Shown: positions 23,301 through 33,370 of the stretch, piece after piece
How the letters are laid out: each line of letters opens with the position of its first letter
How positions within the stretch are numbered: the stretch's first letter is position 1
Assembly (NCBI GenBank): GCA_902728285.1
Contig: CACVBU010000600.1
Span: 962,575-1,026,574, forward strand
Origin: Clytia hemisphaerica
Lineage: Eukaryota; Cnidaria; Hydrozoa; Leptothecata; Clytiidae
Direction: 5' to 3'
Length of the DNA: 64,000 nucleotides
Notes under the pieces: generated by a model
What the model saw: only the letters and a program-made list of their open reading frames with translations
Databases searched by the model: none
Told to the model about the DNA's origin: nothing
Translations under genes and position numbers: made by a program

Positions 23301-25059
23301 ACCATAAGTTGACTGGCTGCAAAATGACTGCTTCATAAGAATTATTTCCAATTTTAGTATTCCCACACACTGGTTGTCAATCCAATGATAAAAAAATCAC
23401 TTCACGTTATTACGGAATCCCTGAGTGACCACAATGACAACAATTTCACGCAATAATATAAATCACTCACAACAATATTTCAAACTTTCACAACAATATT
23501 TCAAACTATCGACACCAATATCAAAATTATCACAACAATATCAAAATTATCACAACAATATCAAATTTCTTACAACAGAATATCGAAATTCCAACAACAA
23601 TACCAATATTCTCACAACAATACCAATATTCTCACAACAAACAATATGAAAAAGCCGGAAAAAATCTAAAGTGCTCTCTCCTCAGTGATTTTTTGTTAAT
23701 GATGAAAAATCTTCCGTAAGGACAGGGCCTTAAGTTCCAACACATTTATTACAATAAAATTACAGAGAGTCTGGTAATAGTCGCCATAGAGTTCCGTGGA
23801 GAAATCCGCGATGGCAACTACTGCATGGAATGTGGGGAGGAGACTGCACCCCCGGGGGGGGGGGGGGGTACTAGGGCAAAATGGGTTACGATATGCTCCG
23901 CTGGTCAGGGTACCTTTTTTTAACCTCCACGAGTCCCAGGTAGGGTCGCAAAAACACCAAAATATAAAAATCAGTCCCTCGTAGGGTGCCTATTTTTGGA
24001 TAATTTGGGGAAAAAGTAGAAAATTTGAGAACATTTTGGAATTTCAGTCCCATTCAGGGTCACTTTTTTCGCAAATTTCGAGTCCCACGTAGGGTCCATT
24101 TTTCGAACCTCAGCGGAGCACCCCCGTCGGTCGACAAGGGTAGTACCCCCCCCCCCCGGGACTGCACCACAGTCACCTTATTTGCAAGTATTTTCTATTC
24201 GATCTTAGAAGCTGGTCCATATACCGTCCATAAAGCTTATGGAACTTATTGTTTCTCTTGAAATTGGAAACTTTTGCAGCAGTACACCAGATGGTTACCA
24301 ACTCTATACAATAGTTAACTTTTTTCCTATCGTTTATAGGGGACGACCACCAGCCTCTCTGTAATTTTATTGTAATCATGCGGCCCATTCAATCACCACG
24401 TGAAATATTTAGCTACATGTAGACACCTCGTAGTCTTATATGTGTAGAAATTTCAAGCCCTATTATCATGGAAGATTCTTCATCGCCAACGAGACGTAAA
24501 AAAATCACTGCGAGAGAGAGCACTTTAGATTTTTCTGAGTTTTCATATTGTTGTCAAAATTTTGATATTGTTGTGAGAATTTGGATATTGTTGTGAGAAT
24601 ATTTATATTGTTGTGAGAATATTGATATTGCTGTGAGAACTTTGATATTGTTATGAGAGTTTGAAATATCGTTGTGAGAGTTTGAAATATTGTTGTGGGA
24701 AATTGTTGTCGTTGTGGCCGCTCAGGGCTTCCGTACGTTATATTCATCCTCAATTCTATTTTACAGTGAGACGTAAATTCCGACCATACGAGTGGAACCA
24801 CGAAAGAAATTCTCTCATGAATTGGGAGTTACAAGACCGCATTAAAGCAACTCTCGAACGAATCGAAACGAAACGAAAAATCTCCAAAACACAACATTAT
24901 ACGCGTTTAACAGAGTCACAGAAATACGATTCTTTTTTATCCACGTGGTACTGTGGCGAATATGGAAAGATTTATTTGTGTGTTATTTTGACAGGAGAAA
25001 CGAATACTAAGACAAATCCAAATCCAATCAAATATAATAAACCGGTCTTTAGACCTTAA
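17390..25059 (+). CDS. Ubiquitin-like plus ankyrin protein (ANKRD60/ANKUB1-like)
   Basis: Four exons join in frame: 17390-17538, 21412-21566, 22456-22701 and 24767-25059, about 280 residues. Residues ~10-95 form a ubiquitin-like fold. The stretch VGIPR...LLQLFYLDECALVDEKSL...HILPDARIKARVW follows the order seen in the Ubl part of ANKRD60. Residues ~100-180 hold ankyrin-type repeats (KLVAAARYGSWEDV; LTALFISCFHGNDAVVEKLL; GRHAVQVAATRHHARCVELL). The last exon adds a basic, Tyr- and Lys-rich tail of ~97 residues ending KPVFRP, which I do not recognise. The start at 17390 is the first ATG with in-frame homology. Function is unknown; ankyrin and Ubl modules point to protein-protein contacts. Intron 1 (3.9 kb) contains a pseudogene and two transposons, and intron 3 a 1.3-kb element. 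Confidence 0.85.
17611..20022 (-). pseudogene. Frameshifted, transposon-split intronless coding relic, family unknown
   Basis: Long open stretches run on the minus strand in successive frames: 19663-20022, 19382-19681, 19300-19389 and 18955-19370. They follow one another without splice sites, so at least three frameshifts separate them. At 18954 the reading runs into the 1.1-kb element, and directly beyond that element (17866 downward) an open frame continues (KALGERSRRRNFPSHVVW). The element's 6-bp target duplication lies inside the coding stretch. Sequence such as NDYHLFDFLEKVLKPMSYVI looks like genuine protein. Being intronless, it may be a retrocopy or transposon-borne gene. Homopolymer sequencing errors could fake some of the shifts. 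Confidence 0.6.
17867..18954. mobile_element. 1.1-kb TIR element, copy 2
   Basis: The terminal inverted repeats (AATCGAAGTAACGAAAGTGC) and internal sequence match the copy at 15332-16437. It is flanked by the 6-bp direct repeat ATTGGA (17861-17866 and 18955-18960), different from GCTATT at copy 1. Two copies with independent target duplications show transposition rather than local duplication. It lies in intron 1 of the Ubl-ankyrin gene and splits the minus-strand relic. Confidence 0.85.
20745..20992. mobile_element. 248-bp MITE with ~46-bp terminal inverted repeats
   Basis: The ends are GCCATGTGTCCACTCC and its complement, continuing as AGTTTGCAACGGATCGGTAC, ~46 bp with few mismatches. The interior encodes nothing. 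No convincing target duplication was found. A small hairpin, GGACGCC-AATA-GGCGTCC, lies 230 bp upstream at about 20502-20519. Confidence 0.7.
22131..22339. repeat. Foldback-like repeat with AATAAACGGGG stripes
   Basis: The ends GGTTCCAGATAGACGGGGG and GCGTTTATTTGGAACC are imperfect inverted repeats. Inside, 'AATAAACGGGG' and 'GCGGGGG' blocks recur together with TTGAAAATTTTC. It lies in intron 2 of the Ubl-ankyrin gene. Its build matches the other striped foldback elements. Confidence 0.5.
23412..24734. mobile_element. 1.3-kb TIR element with satellite-like arms
   Basis: The ends ACGGAA[T/G]CCCTGAG are followed by inverted arrays of a ~20-nt unit (ACAACAATATTTCAAACT on the left, its complement on the right) and an inverted AATCTAAAGTGCTCTCTC block, so each arm is ~300 bp. 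The flanks ACGTTATT (23404-23411) and ACGTTATA (24735-24742) form an 8-bp duplication with one mismatch. The right end stops 32 bp before exon 4 of the Ubl-ankyrin gene. A second element is nested inside (23851-24162). Confidence 0.75.
23851..24162. mobile_element. Poly-G-ended foldback element (TAGGGTC family), copy 1
   Basis: It begins CCCGGGG with a long G run and GGTACTAGGGCAAAATGG, and ends GGTAGTACCCC with a C run and CCCGGG. It is flanked by a perfect 8-bp duplication ACTGCACC (23843-23850, 24163-24170). The interior repeats 'agTCCCacGTAGGGTCcatttttt'. There is no open frame. Related copies lie at 41228, 43345 and 44040. Confidence 0.8.
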
Positions 25060-25720
25060 AAGTTAGTCATTTTGAAATATATTCGAATTACCAGCAAAAA
25101 TAGCTGTATCTTTCTATAATGATGATCCTTAAAGTCTGTGTCAAAAAAGTGTGGAAATGAAAGTTGGGTAGCTTAAGTTTCAAATTTTATTCCTGCGTTA
25201 AATAAAAAAATCAAAAAAGGTGTTAGGGCTCTGACCATATAGTCAAAAGATTGATTTTAGAATTCGAACATAAAATTATGTTTAGGTTCTTTAACACTTT
25301 TAAGAAAGAATTGCCTTTATGAATTGCTTTTTAATCAACTCCTTTAAGTGTAATTAAGAATTTAATTGCAAAAATGACACTATGAACTTTAAAAAGACGT
25401 TAATAATATGTTGCATTACCTTCTTTTATAAAAATGCTAAGTTTTAATGGGTAATTAACCGTTTTGTTTCGAAGTTTTTTCAAACTGTCCGCAAAGAATT
25501 GAACTGTTTTAAATTTTTCAGAAAAATTTCCTAAATTTATGCATCAAAAGTTATGGCTGTTGTTCTATGAAAAATTGGGATGAAAAATTGGTCAAAAAGC
25601 ACTATTTTCAAGACTTTAAGACAAAATAAGCTTTTAGAAAAATTTTGCGGAAAGATACATTATCTACCGAAAAAAAAAATTCAAAATGTTATTTCTTCGC
25701 CGAAAATAAGCTCTTCAAAG
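25060..25720. other. Spacer without recognisable gene
   Basis: AT-rich sequence between the Ubl-ankyrin stop and the LINE tail. About 70 bp near 25143-25215 resembles 36008-36090 beyond CUB copy 2. That is too short to say whether it is the edge of the tandem duplication or a dispersed repeat. No transmembrane exon like 36345-36520 was found here. Confidence 0.5.
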
Positions 25721-28069
25721 TTTTTTTTTTTTTTTTTTTTTTTTTTCTTCTTCTTTATTGAAACAAAAACACGTGTACACTACGAACATATATTACAAAA
25801 CATTACTTAAACATAAAATATAGTCCCTCCCCCCGCTAGGAACTAACGTTATATCGCCAGAGGTACTAGACTATGTAAAAAAATAAATAAATAAGTAAAT
25901 AAAGAAAGAAAAAAAATCTTGGAGAAGGAAGCTACAATTGTTAGGTAAAAGCCTAAAATAAAGCACCGCTAAACCTTCCAGTTTCGTTAAGAAATTCAAC
26001 AACAGAACAAAGAATAGATTTATTTAGATTTGAACTCAAACTTTCATCCCCATATAATAAAAGCCGACAGAAAAAAGGAGGGTTAAGCGGCGGATGAAAA
26101 ATAATGCCTAGGGTCTGAAGTTTGTCGAACAAAGATTGTCTTGCATGGGAATATATAGAGCAGTGCAGAAGATAGTGCTGAGTGTTTTCAACAGAGTTAG
26201 TTCGGCAACCACAGAAAGGGTCTAAAGTGTCGCGGAAGCCATGTCTAAATTTATGCTCGTTGAGATGGCTGAAACCAACCCGAAGTCGATTAAGAAAGAT
26301 CACTCCTTTAATATCAGGAACATCAAAAACATGAGATTGCTTGGGTCTCAAAAATTCATAGATTGCTTTTTTGAAAGTTTTTATTGAAGGTAGATCTCGT
26401 ATATTACCTCCCAGAACATTCCACTGAGATATGCAGTACGGAAAAAAAGTGTTACGGAAACGCTCAGTTCGTATATTAAGAGGATAAATAGGATTTCTTG
26501 TTCTAAGGCCACCTGGTGCTGTAAGTCTTACTGGCAGGTAGTTACGTAAATACGAAGGGGCTAAATTATTAATAATTCCATAGAAGAATGTCATTCTTCT
26601 AGCAAAGCGCCTGTCAGCGCTTGTCTGAATATAGTTTTTCTTGAGACGTTCCACGAAAACAGCCTGTTATAGCTAAACAGGCATTATATTGAATAGATTC
26701 AAGCTTCTGCACAAAGGTAGCATTTCCTGGGCGGTCATATACGATATCACCATAATCAAGATGAGGCCTAATGAAAGATTTATAAATGGTTAGTAGAGAT
26801 CTCCTAGGCACATGCTTGCGAAGTCGATTAATAAGACCAATTCCTTTATTGGCCTTTTTTATCTTCTCGTCTAGATGGCGATTAAAAGAAAGTTTTGAAT
26901 CTAAGATTAGACCAAGATGTTTCTGGTACTCACTGGTCGCGATATTAGAATTATTAAAGGAGATTGCTGGAACATTAGGAGGAGTGAGTCTACAGGTAAA
27001 ATAGACTTCAATGGCTTGCTTAGATGGGTCAGGGTTAAAAGACATCTTCCATTGATGAGCCCAGTCATTTATCCTGGAGAGATATCTGTTAAGTACATCA
27101 AGGCTCAAGAGTTGATCAATCACAAGAGAGAATAAAGAGGTATCGTCAGCAAAGATCTTCGGTTTTGACTCAAGGTTTTTTGGAAGATCATTAATATAAA
27201 TTAAGAAGAACAATGGACCAAGAATCGAGCCTTGAGGTACCCCAGCATTGATTCGCTTCCACTCAGATGTTTTCCCATTCAACACAACTCTCCGATGACT
27301 ATCGTTAAGAAAGCTGCGAATTAAGGAAAGCAACGGTCCAGTCACCCCATAAGATTTAAGTTTAAAGAGTAAGCCATCGTGCCGCACCCGATCGAATGCC
27401 TTTGAAATATCTAAAAACACCCCCCTGGTATCTAGAGAAGGATCTTTGTCAAACCCTGTATAAATATCATGCGTTATGGATAACAACTGAGAAATGCAGG
27501 AATCCCCCTCCCGAAAACCAGACTGACAAGGAGAAAAATAAGTTATTGTTTTCAAAATACCTGTAAAGTGTATCGTAAATACACTTTTCATATATTTTTC
27601 CAAACACAGGAAGAAGAGACACTGGTCTGTAGTTTTTGGCTATGCTCCTGTCTCCCTTTTTATAGACAGGAACCACGTTACCTTTCTTCCACTGTGATGG
27701 GAAGATGCCAGAGTTGATAGAAAGATTGAATATGCTAAGCAAGGGTTTTACTAGAGACTTACCACAGATTCTGATCATACGAGTAGAAATATTATCCCAC
27801 CCATGGGCTTTGTTAACATTCAAAGAATTAATAATAGACTCGATTTTTTCTTCTTCAAATACAAGATTATCCAGTCTAGAGTTAGTAAGAAATTGTTCAG
27901 GTGGCAAAACACTGCCAGTATCGATAAGTGAGCATTGGTTTGAGAAAAAAGAGTTAAAAATATCGGCCTTCTCAGAAACATCACTTACAAGGACGTTTCT
28001 TTCATTTCGAATAGGTGGAATTTTCGGGGTTTTACGTACGTTCAGAAACTGCTTCAGAGTAGACCAGTA
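25721..28069 (-). mobile_element. 5'-truncated jockey/CR1-group LINE with frameshifts
   Basis: Minus-strand reverse-transcriptase blocks occur in order: NYRPVSLLPVFGKIYEK (27467-27907), then DISKAFDRVRHDGL, AGVPQGSILGPLFFLIYIND and FADDTSLF (26614-27603), then the downstream thumb and Cys/His-rich tail (25953-26654). The three reading frames overlap through two frameshifts, so it is inactive. The plus-strand T run at 25721-25746 is its poly(A) tail. The endonuclease part is missing. It sits where the third exon of CUB copy 1 would be expected. Confidence 0.9.
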
Positions 28070-28299
28070 AATGTTTTTTTTTTATAAAGTCTTTTCATTA
28101 AAAGTTAGAACCCCATTAAGTCATTGATATCAAAATCGATTTTAAACTTTTTTAAGCATAGTTGATAATTATATCATATTGGCTCGAAAAAATCTTAGTA
28201 ATAACTTTGCCGAAAAATAATGCCCCAAACCGGGGTCAAACCTTGTGAGGTTACTGGAGCCGTTGTGTTTGCAGTAGTTGTGTTTGCTGTTGTTGTGTT

Positions 28300-28690
28300 T
28301 GCAGTTGTTGTTGTGTTGGTCGGTGGAGGTGAGTTTGTGGTGGTTGTTGTTGTGGTGGTGGTGGTGGTGGTGGTTGGTGTGGTGGTGGTTGGTGTGGTAG
28401 TGGTGGTGGTCGGTGTGGTGGTGATTGGTGTGGTGGTGGTTGGTGTGGTGGTCGGTGGAGGTGAATTTGTGGTGGTTGTTGTTGTGGTGGTGGTGGTGGT
28501 TGTGTGGTGGTGGTGTGGTTGTGGTGGTGGTGGTGGTGGTCGGTGTGGTGGTGGTTGGTGTGGTGGTGTTTGGTGTGGTGGTGGTTGGTGTGGTGGTGGT
28601 GGTGGTGGTGGTGGTGGTGGTGGTGGTGGTTGTGGTGGTAGTGGTGGTTGTGGTGGTTGTGGTGGTGGTCGGTGGAGGTGGGTTTGGGTC
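28300..28690. repeat. (GGT/ACC)n-rich minisatellite in the CUB stalk
   Basis: Imperfect GGT/GTT repeats with interspersed GGTCGGTGGAGGTGA blocks that recur at about 28319 and 28449, showing duplication of ~130-bp higher-order units. The equivalent tract in copy 2 is only ~65 bp (36836-36900). On the minus strand it encodes poly-Thr, poly-Pro or His/Asn depending on frame. Confidence 0.9.
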
Positions 28691-30169
28691 ATAAGCTGTA
28701 TAATTTGCACTGAAACCTTTGCTTTGTTTTGCTTCAGTCTTTGTAGAAGTGAAAGTGACTGTTAATTCGTTCCCATACTCCTGTGCTTCGATTGGTGGAG
28801 GATGTGAGTTACAATACAGTAATGGTGGATCTCGTGGGTTAGACGAATGAGCAACAGCGATACGGTTCGTACCACATGCACTTTCACTGCTGTCAGAACT
28901 TAAGATAGCCATATCTGGGAATTGTAATTTGATTTTCAAGTTGGGTGCGACTTTGATTTTCCATTGACACGTGTCACCGAATGGGTAGTTTTGTGGATAT
29001 CCAGGAGATGTAAAAGTTCCTGTCCCGTTTGTCAACGTTTTTGCGTCGCATGCTGTGTGAAAAATATTAGATAGATTTCATAGACACAAAGTTAAGAATG
29101 CTTACCTTACTAAAAAGAGATAAAATCTCGAATTGTTGAGTTAAAAATATCTATTATAAGGAGAAAACCTCCAACCCGGAAATTTAAAATCTAGATCTGT
29201 TCTAATAGAAATTTGATGTTGATCTTTTCTGAAAAAATTTCCTCATTAAATTTTGTTAAGCCGGAAAAACGTCATATGTTCTTACAATAAATCTTTGTGG
29301 CAATCTGTTCTAAACCTTAGTTGCTTTTGGTTTGAAATCAGGTATCTGTATTTGTTTTGAAAATACTTTTAGCTGGCAAGGTAGAACAGATATTTTCCAG
29401 AAAACTAAATTTTATTATCTGTTATAGGATAAAAAATATTTCCAGTTGGCAACTCCAGGTTATCAAGGCAATATCAGAAAAAATAAAAGAAGATGTGCTT
29501 TGAGGAAACTTACATGCATACAAAGTAGGGAAATTATGTTAAATGCCATTGAAGGAAGGGTATTGGGAAAATGAGCTTGTTGTACCCTTTTATCTTCCCC
29601 CTCGCTCTTATAAAATAAAGTCTTTTAAAGATTTCTAAAAGCAGATAAGATTAGGTCAGAAGAACAAAACAAAATCAAATTCTTGTGAATTTCAATTTTG
29701 TGAATCTTTATCTTATTATCAAAAAATGTCAGCAAACCTGTAAACCATAAGAAGTCATTGTCTCAGGTAGTCTTAAAAGAAGCGCTTGCTTTGAACCATA
29801 TAGCCTAATTTGCAGAAATTTAATGAAAGTTAATCTATTCTCTGGTACCAAACAAACTAGAATAGGTGGGTGGATGGAAAAATTCTCAAAACTTAATAAG
29901 TAGGAGGGTTGCAATAAAAATGTACTGAGTGGAAAACTTTTGAAAAGGAGGCTGTACAGCAGAATTAGGGTAAAAGAGGGACATTCAAAAGTATCTTCCG
30001 AAAAAAAATTAATTAGCAGGGGGACATTTATTAGGTAGAACACAGGGTCGGATACAGGAGGTAGGCTATCTTATTCATGGAGAGTAATTAGTTTCTATAT
30101 AAGGTAATACGATAATAAAGTGCACTCTCCTCCATTGGTTATAGCCTCCCTCTGTATCCGAGCCTGGAA

Positions 30170-30440
30170 CACCCCTGTCTCACAGCCCCGGTGGAACTTT
30201 TTTCTTCAGTGGGGACAAAAATTCTTTTTGTGATCGCAATGGGGATAGAAATTTTATTTTTTCAAGGTTAAAAACCCAGTGGAGATGGAAATTTTGAAGC
30301 TTGGAATTTTGAATGGGAATAAAATCAAAGTCAATTTCCCAGTGGGGCTGAAATTCAAGGGTATTTCCCCACCGGGGACGAAATTTTTGCTTAATTTTCC
30401 AGTGGGCTGGGGTCTCAACAGGTCTGTGACGCAGGGGTAG
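30170..30440. mobile_element. Striped foldback element (AGTGGGGAT family), copy 1
   Basis: The ends ACACCCCTGTCTCACAG and CTGTGACGCAGGGGTA are inverted repeats. The interior repeats 'cAGTGGGGAtgAAATTTT' about every 45-50 bp. It matches 63611-63890 closely and 59629-59862 more loosely. It is absent from the equivalent place in the second duplication copy. No target duplication was resolved. Confidence 0.7.
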
Positions 30441-30947
30441 GGTAGAGTATGATCTATTTCCTACACTCTTATTTAGAGCTGTGAATAATAGGAGGGTTGA
30501 AATTGTTAATTGTAGCTACAATTCCTTGCTTTTAGCAATATTTTTCAGTCAGTGATTTGGACCTTCCTGTTTTTCCTAATGCCGAAATTAGACGAGGTGT
30601 GTTGACGTAGACCTTTTCACCTTTCCATCCGCCATATCGAATTACATTAAAGTGAAATCTTGTAGGAGAAAGACTAAATTTGTCTCTCTTGAAACCAAAA
30701 ATAATGCTCTCGTCTCTTAGAACAAGCCCTTTAAAAACCATAACATTAGGCATAAACTCAAGCTGGAAATCAACAGCAGAGGTGCAGAGTAATTTTCATT
30801 TGGCTGACGGTAAATTATTCTCTTAGGAATGGCATAACGACGTCATATACTCAAACCAAAACATTGATTGGACCCCCTGATTTACAGTTGCAAAATACTT
30901 AATTTTTTCTAAATATTGCGCTTTGACCTTGTATATCAAAACAGGGG

Positions 30948-31092
30948 TATAGACGATATCGGCTTTCTGAATTCTCCCCGAATGATTACCCATGATGCAT
31001 TGTCAGGGTTTGGGTTATCGTCCGTGAATTTTTTTGCGCAATGCATCATGGGTAATCATTCGGGGAGAATTCGGTAAAGCCGATATCGTCTA
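30948..31092. repeat. 145-bp near-perfect palindromic element
   Basis: Arms of ~53 bp (start TAGACGATATCGGCTTT, inner CCCATGATGCATTG) are inverted around a ~35-bp loop. Few mismatches occur. Possible TA flanks. It could form a long hairpin as RNA. No matching copy is seen in the second duplication unit. Confidence 0.8.
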
Positions 31093-31693
31093 TTATATTT
31101 TCTTGCAAGAATGACGTCATAATTACTGTTTTCAATTTGCGTGTTTTGATAGTCTGATGGCCTCAAAAGAAAAAATGCTGTTTAAAAACAAATTCCTAAA
31201 AAAGCTTTGTTGTCTTTTGTAAGTATTTGTTTTTGAATTACAAAATTTCATCTTTTATTGTTCTAATGAGTATACAGTAATACTTCTTTATAAGATGCTT
31301 TGTTGGTTTTAAAAAATTAGTGTAAACTTTCATATCTTTTTGCATAATTTCCAACTAAATCCAACCACAGCTTTTTTGTTCTTGCCTGCGTTTTTGCATA
31401 TCCTGTTTTTTCGCATATAATTCAAGATGGCAGATGGAAAAAGGCCAAAAAAGGACTTTTATAAATAGACCAACTTATGGTAAAATCTACCTTGGACAGC
31501 TATTCTACAGAAAATCTAATTTTGTTATCTGTGCTACTTTTACTTCACAAAATTGAATCTGTTCTGTTGGTTCTATCTGTGTGCCTGGCTGGAAAAAGAC
31601 GATTTATATTGTCATTTGTGAAATTTGGCGATCTGTTGTAAAGATCGAAAATTCTTCCCAACATCGAAAGTCATCTAACGTGTTCTCGTTTTC

Positions 31694-32011
31694 TAGGCAA
31701 CCCTAGAAAGCTTCAGAACACATCTTTTAAGGAGACAGGGGTATTATCAAGAGCGAATTGATGTAATGCTGTTGCCTAGTGACCCTAGACATTTTCAGAA
31801 CACATCTCTCGTGGAGAGAAACAAATATCTTACAAGTTTATCTATCTTGGCAAATTGTTTTTCCTAGATTTAGAACACATCAAACCATAATGTAGTGATA
31901 AGTTTAGGGAGACAAATAGTGCGATAAAGGTTTCCTAGAAATCAGAACACAAAATTTGTATAAAAAATGAAAGATGACCTTTGGTCTCCTAGAAGATAAG
32001 AACACATATTT
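31694..32011. repeat. Array of CCTAG...AGAACACA motifs
   Basis: Five spaced, degenerate copies of 'CCTAGA-(3 to 8 nt)-AGAACACA' start near 31703, 31779, 31865, 31929 and 31988, about 60-90 bp apart. They are often preceded by TTTTC or TCTC. They are absent from the matching part of the second duplication copy. Nature unknown. Confidence 0.5.
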
Positions 32012-33370
32012 CTAAAAATTTCTCCACCGTCTACTTCTGCAACATGTCAATATAAAGTTATGAGGCAAAGTTAATAAGTGATTGACCCCAAAATACAGCA
32101 GAAAACAGCGTTTTTAGACGTCAATCAGCTTATAAATTAGTTTGATAGCTTTTGACTTAATGATTATTTTTAAGAATTTTTTTACAGTGATGACGTTCAA
32201 TAATCAAGGATTCACTCCAGTGAAAATGAAAGTTATAGCACTTCTCTACAAGATCTTCATTTTTTTCTTCTTCATTTTCATCTTCGTTTTTAGAATTTTT
32301 TCAAAGACTTTTTTATTTTAAATTGTTCCACTCAGTAATATCTTTCCAATGATGCCAAATTTATAAAGATAAAAGAATTCCTTCAAAAGTTATAGTTAAA
32401 TGAAAAAAGAGTGCATCACACTTATCGTGAATAGACTTTAGTGAATATTTTGTTCAAGCCAGTCTCCTAGTCCTAGGATTTTAAAACATTCATTAGGAGA
32501 GGGGCTTATATCGTATCCAAATACGTAACTAAATTGTAAAGCACTGCCTGCATATACAAGGCGTTTTAGTAGCTGGAATCATTAATTTTAACGTTTCTCT
32601 GCTTTTAAAAAAAGGTGGTACTAAATCAGCCACTTTCAAACTTCTTATTTTTAGATTTGATTCAGTATATTTGGGGGTAATGACTTTCGACTTCTCCAGC
32701 TGTATTTTAATGAACTCTTAAATATAGATTCAAAGATTGAGTTAATTTTCTAAAAGCCACAATAATATCCCTCGCAAAAGTAATTTTAATTAGGGTCAAA
32801 ATCCCGAAAATTTAATCTTTGAAGATTTTTTTTTCTTTGCTTGACTGATGACCGAGAGGTTAATCGGAGGATAGATTTTCCCAAAAAAGTTTACAACCCG
32901 CTTCCATTCATGTAACTGGGAGGGACTGTTTGAATGTAAAAAAAACTTTTATTATCTGTTAATGTACAAAAAGAAAACAGAAAAGCAAAAATGACTCTCA
33001 CCTCCTTCTATCCCTAAAAGACATAGGGATAGTATTGATGAACCAAATAGAAAGGATAACATGGTGCTCAAGGAGTAAACGAAGTGCAGTCCTTCAAAAT
33101 CTTCGAAAACGTGCTCTCTACTTATGATCTCGTTTCACTCTCAGGTTTTTATTCATTGTATAAAGTACAAAAAACGTAAAAGAGAAACTTGAAACTTGAA
33201 ACGTGTTTATGCTTCTCCCTCCCTTTTTTCCATTTTACGCTGAGGTTGTTTGTTTATCGAAAATGAAAGTAGCTACCATTTTCGACAAAAATTACCCTTA
33301 TTTTGGGCGACAAACTTGGCAACCCAGTACCCCACCCTGCTCGCAATTCTTCAGAGGGCAGTTAAAAATT

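Larger units (their letters stand above)
28242..33062 (-). pseudogene. CUB-domain gene copy 1, stalk frameshifted, anchor exon missing
   Basis: The signal-peptide exon (33002-33062, MLSFLFGSSILSLCLLGIEG) ends in phase 1 and joins the CUB exon (28242-29052), whose CUB domain is intact: CDAKTL, TSPGYPQNYPFGDTCQW, four Cys. After NPPPP the Thr codon repeat has grown to ~390 nt. The CUB frame then leaves poly-Thr for a His/Asn-rich frame, while the ancestral tail (ANTTA...VTSQG, matching copy 2) sits one frame away. The exon therefore ends in phase 2 instead of phase 1. No membrane-anchor exon was found downstream; a LINE occupies that place. It may be dead or may give a secreted CUB protein with a novel tail. 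Assembly error inside the repeat is possible. Confidence 0.6.
28090..33370. repeat. Tandem segmental duplication, copy 1
   Basis: Matches 36612-41050 in the same orientation along the CUB gene, its first intron and its promoter side. Anchors are the CUB exon (28242-29052 vs 36798-37271), 29510-29560 vs 38568-38615, 30590-30780 vs 39700-39845, and the signal exon (33002-33062 vs 40728-40788). Size differences come from insertions and the expanded stalk repeat. Confidence 0.85.

Noticed and set aside
23425-23649. CRISPR-like regular repeats (ACAACAATAT units)
   Set aside because: Eukaryotic context, short variable spacing, no unique spacers, and a mirrored array at 24536-24720: they are the arms of a TIR element.
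28220-28765. Plus-strand Val/Gly-rich frames across the CUB stalk
   Set aside because: Antisense of the (ACC)n repeat.
29510-29555. Candidate signal-peptide exon MAFNIISLLCMH with GTAAGT donor (also in copy 2 near 38570-38615)
   Set aside because: It leaves phase 0, which does not fit the CUB exon. The exons at 33002-33062 and 40728-40788 fit in phase 1 in both copies and encode a better signal peptide.
29729-30043. Minus-strand frame, with a relative at 38765-39016
   Set aside because: The two copies differ by indels that shift frame, and the sequence is hydrophobic low-complexity. It is intron sequence of the CUB genes.
30532-30753. Minus-strand frame reading GGWKGEKVYVNTPRL
   Set aside because: The duplicate at 39661-39845 is full of frameshifts and stops and no splice sites fit the CUB gene. 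Kept only as duplicated non-coding sequence, though a lost exon cannot be excluded.
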